Positions 62,801-64,000 of a stretch of DNA of 64,000 nucleotides are shown piece after piece. This DNA comes from Eopsaltria australis (taxonomy: Eukaryota; Chordata; Aves; Passeriformes; Petroicidae). The DNA lies in assembly GCA_034509425.1 (NCBI GenBank), contig JAVTVJ010001845.1, positions 124,001-188,000 of the forward strand. Reading direction: 5' to 3'. The notes under the pieces were generated by a model that worked only from the letters and a program-made list of their open reading frames with translations, was not told where the DNA came from and did no database searches. The position numbers were made by a program, and so were the translations under genes. Each line of letters starts with the position of its first letter. Position 1 is the stretch's first letter.

Positions 62801-64000
62801 TCTGCAGTTATGGAACTGCTGCTCTGAAATTCCGTGTATTCGACAGCCTATGAGCACATTCAACCTGCTTTAATATAGCACTCCCTCCATGGGACCAGAC
62901 TTGGGTTTGTTTTTGAGTGAAACCCCCCAAAATACAGTGTGGACATCATCCCTCCTTGTGCTGCTCTCGTGGGGTGACAGCTTCAGTCTCATTTCACAGA
63001 CCAGTCCTGTATTGCCCTTTGACTACATCTTCTTCACCCTAGTCTCTGCTTATTTCACCTGTTCTTTCTTTGCCTGATGGTGCAGCTTTTCCAGTAAAAC
63101 AAATCAAGCACATAATCAGCATTTAAGCAGCAATGCTTGTCCCAGAGTCCAGCACAGAACCAAGAAAAAATGGGGGTGAAATTCCTCCCTTGGGCTGGGA
63201 TGTCCCATGTGAGGAGAGCTGAGGTGGCTTGTTCAGCTGGGCTGTTGAGTCATCTCTTAATTAATTAATTATTTAGTCATTAATTGCAGCCACTGAAATC
63301 AGACCCTCCTGTTAACCATTGTGTGACTGTCTACTAAATGTTCCAACCACAGTCTTTTGTGACTTATACTAAAGCAGTCTGGCTAGGTTCAGATATGCTT
63401 GGAAAACTGCAGGTTTTGCAGCCAGTGTGACATGAGTACTGTTTTTATCTGATGTTGCATGGCTCTACAGAATAAATGCTGGGCTTTCAGCACCTCCTCT
63501 TGCCATTAGCCTTCTTTTCCTCATTAATAACTGACCTGGAGCAGTAAGAGCCACCCCTGAGTTCAAGCAAACAAACCAATCCCCTTCCCCAGACTCCGAG
63601 GCTGAGCAGAGTGGGCAGAGCTGTGTCTGCTGAAAACTATTTACAGCTCCACAAACAACAGCTTTTGACTGCATTTCCTTGGTTTCACCCTTTCAGCCAT
63701 TCTATCCCTAGCACAACAACCTAATCCACGTGTGCCAACAAACATTGGTAATATCCTGGCCCTGGAAAATTAGCCAAAAATCCATGCAAAGATAAGCATA
63801 ATGGAACACAGATGATTAGCATTTACATTTAGCATAACAGATCCCAGCACCAGCATCTCTTCCCCATTCAGTCCAGTTTTGTACATCTCATGTTGGGTGA
63901 TATCTGACGAAAGAGCAAAGCTACAGCAAAGAAACATTGCACAAAGAATGTTTGTAATGTAATATGAAAATGGTGTTCAGAATTTTAATACACTGTAATT

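Larger units (their letters stand above)
57042..64000. other. Intergenic, no recognised gene
   Basis: A short GC-rich patch at about 57.1-57.4 kb follows the LTR. The rest is AT-rich with a CR1 remnant at 59.5 kb. A 220-codon plus-strand frame (61159-61821) is the longest frame outside repeats and islands. It is unrecognised and probably chance. Confidence 0.55.

Noticed and set aside
1..64000. CRISPR arrays, operons, phage or other bacterial-type systems
   Set aside because: The DNA is vertebrate: spliced exons, CR1 LINEs, LTRs and CpG islands, with no bacterial gene layout or direct-repeat/spacer array.

Overview
The window is vertebrate nuclear DNA, almost certainly from a bird and probably a songbird. 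It is mostly non-coding and AT-rich. It carries two CpG-rich islands, many 5'-truncated CR1 LINE fragments (typical of birds) and at least one avian-style ERVL solo LTR. None of the long reading frames looks bacterial or viral, and most lie in simple repeats, CpG islands or antisense to CR1.

One protein-coding gene is recognised: ATG10, the E2-like enzyme that joins ATG12 to ATG5 in autophagy. It runs on the minus strand. A CpG-island promoter with two NRF1-type motifs and a GC box lies at about 35.9-36.25 kb. A likely non-coding first exon ends at 36050 or 36036. Exon 2 (33860-33985) holds the start codon, and exon 3 is at 29592-29711. Both coding exons have proper splice sites and join in frame. 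The peptide they encode matches the N-terminus of vertebrate ATG10. The later exons, including the catalytic cysteine, were not found, so positions 1-29591 read as a very long third intron continuing off the left edge. In mammals ATG10 maps to human 5q14, which corresponds to the avian Z chromosome, so Z linkage is a reasonable inference.

Region by region: 1-29.6 kb is ATG10 intron 3, with old CR1 remnants and one probable LTR. 29.7-33.9 kb is intron 2. 34.0-36.05 kb is intron 1, holding three same-orientation CR1 copies, the last of which abuts the promoter island. 36.24-36.83 kb is a purine-rich minisatellite next to the promoter. 41.2-42.1 kb is a G-rich minisatellite with quadruplex potential. 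45.9-46.3 kb is a well-preserved plus-strand CR1. 52.1-53.9 kb is a second CpG island with no gene that I could assign. 54.7 kb is a (CA)n microsatellite, and 56.48-57.04 kb is an ERVL solo LTR with a candidate target-site duplication. The remainder is intergenic. In mammals the neighbour upstream of ATG10 is SSBP2, head to head, but the SSBP2 coding start was not found here, so the right half is probably the spacer between the two genes.
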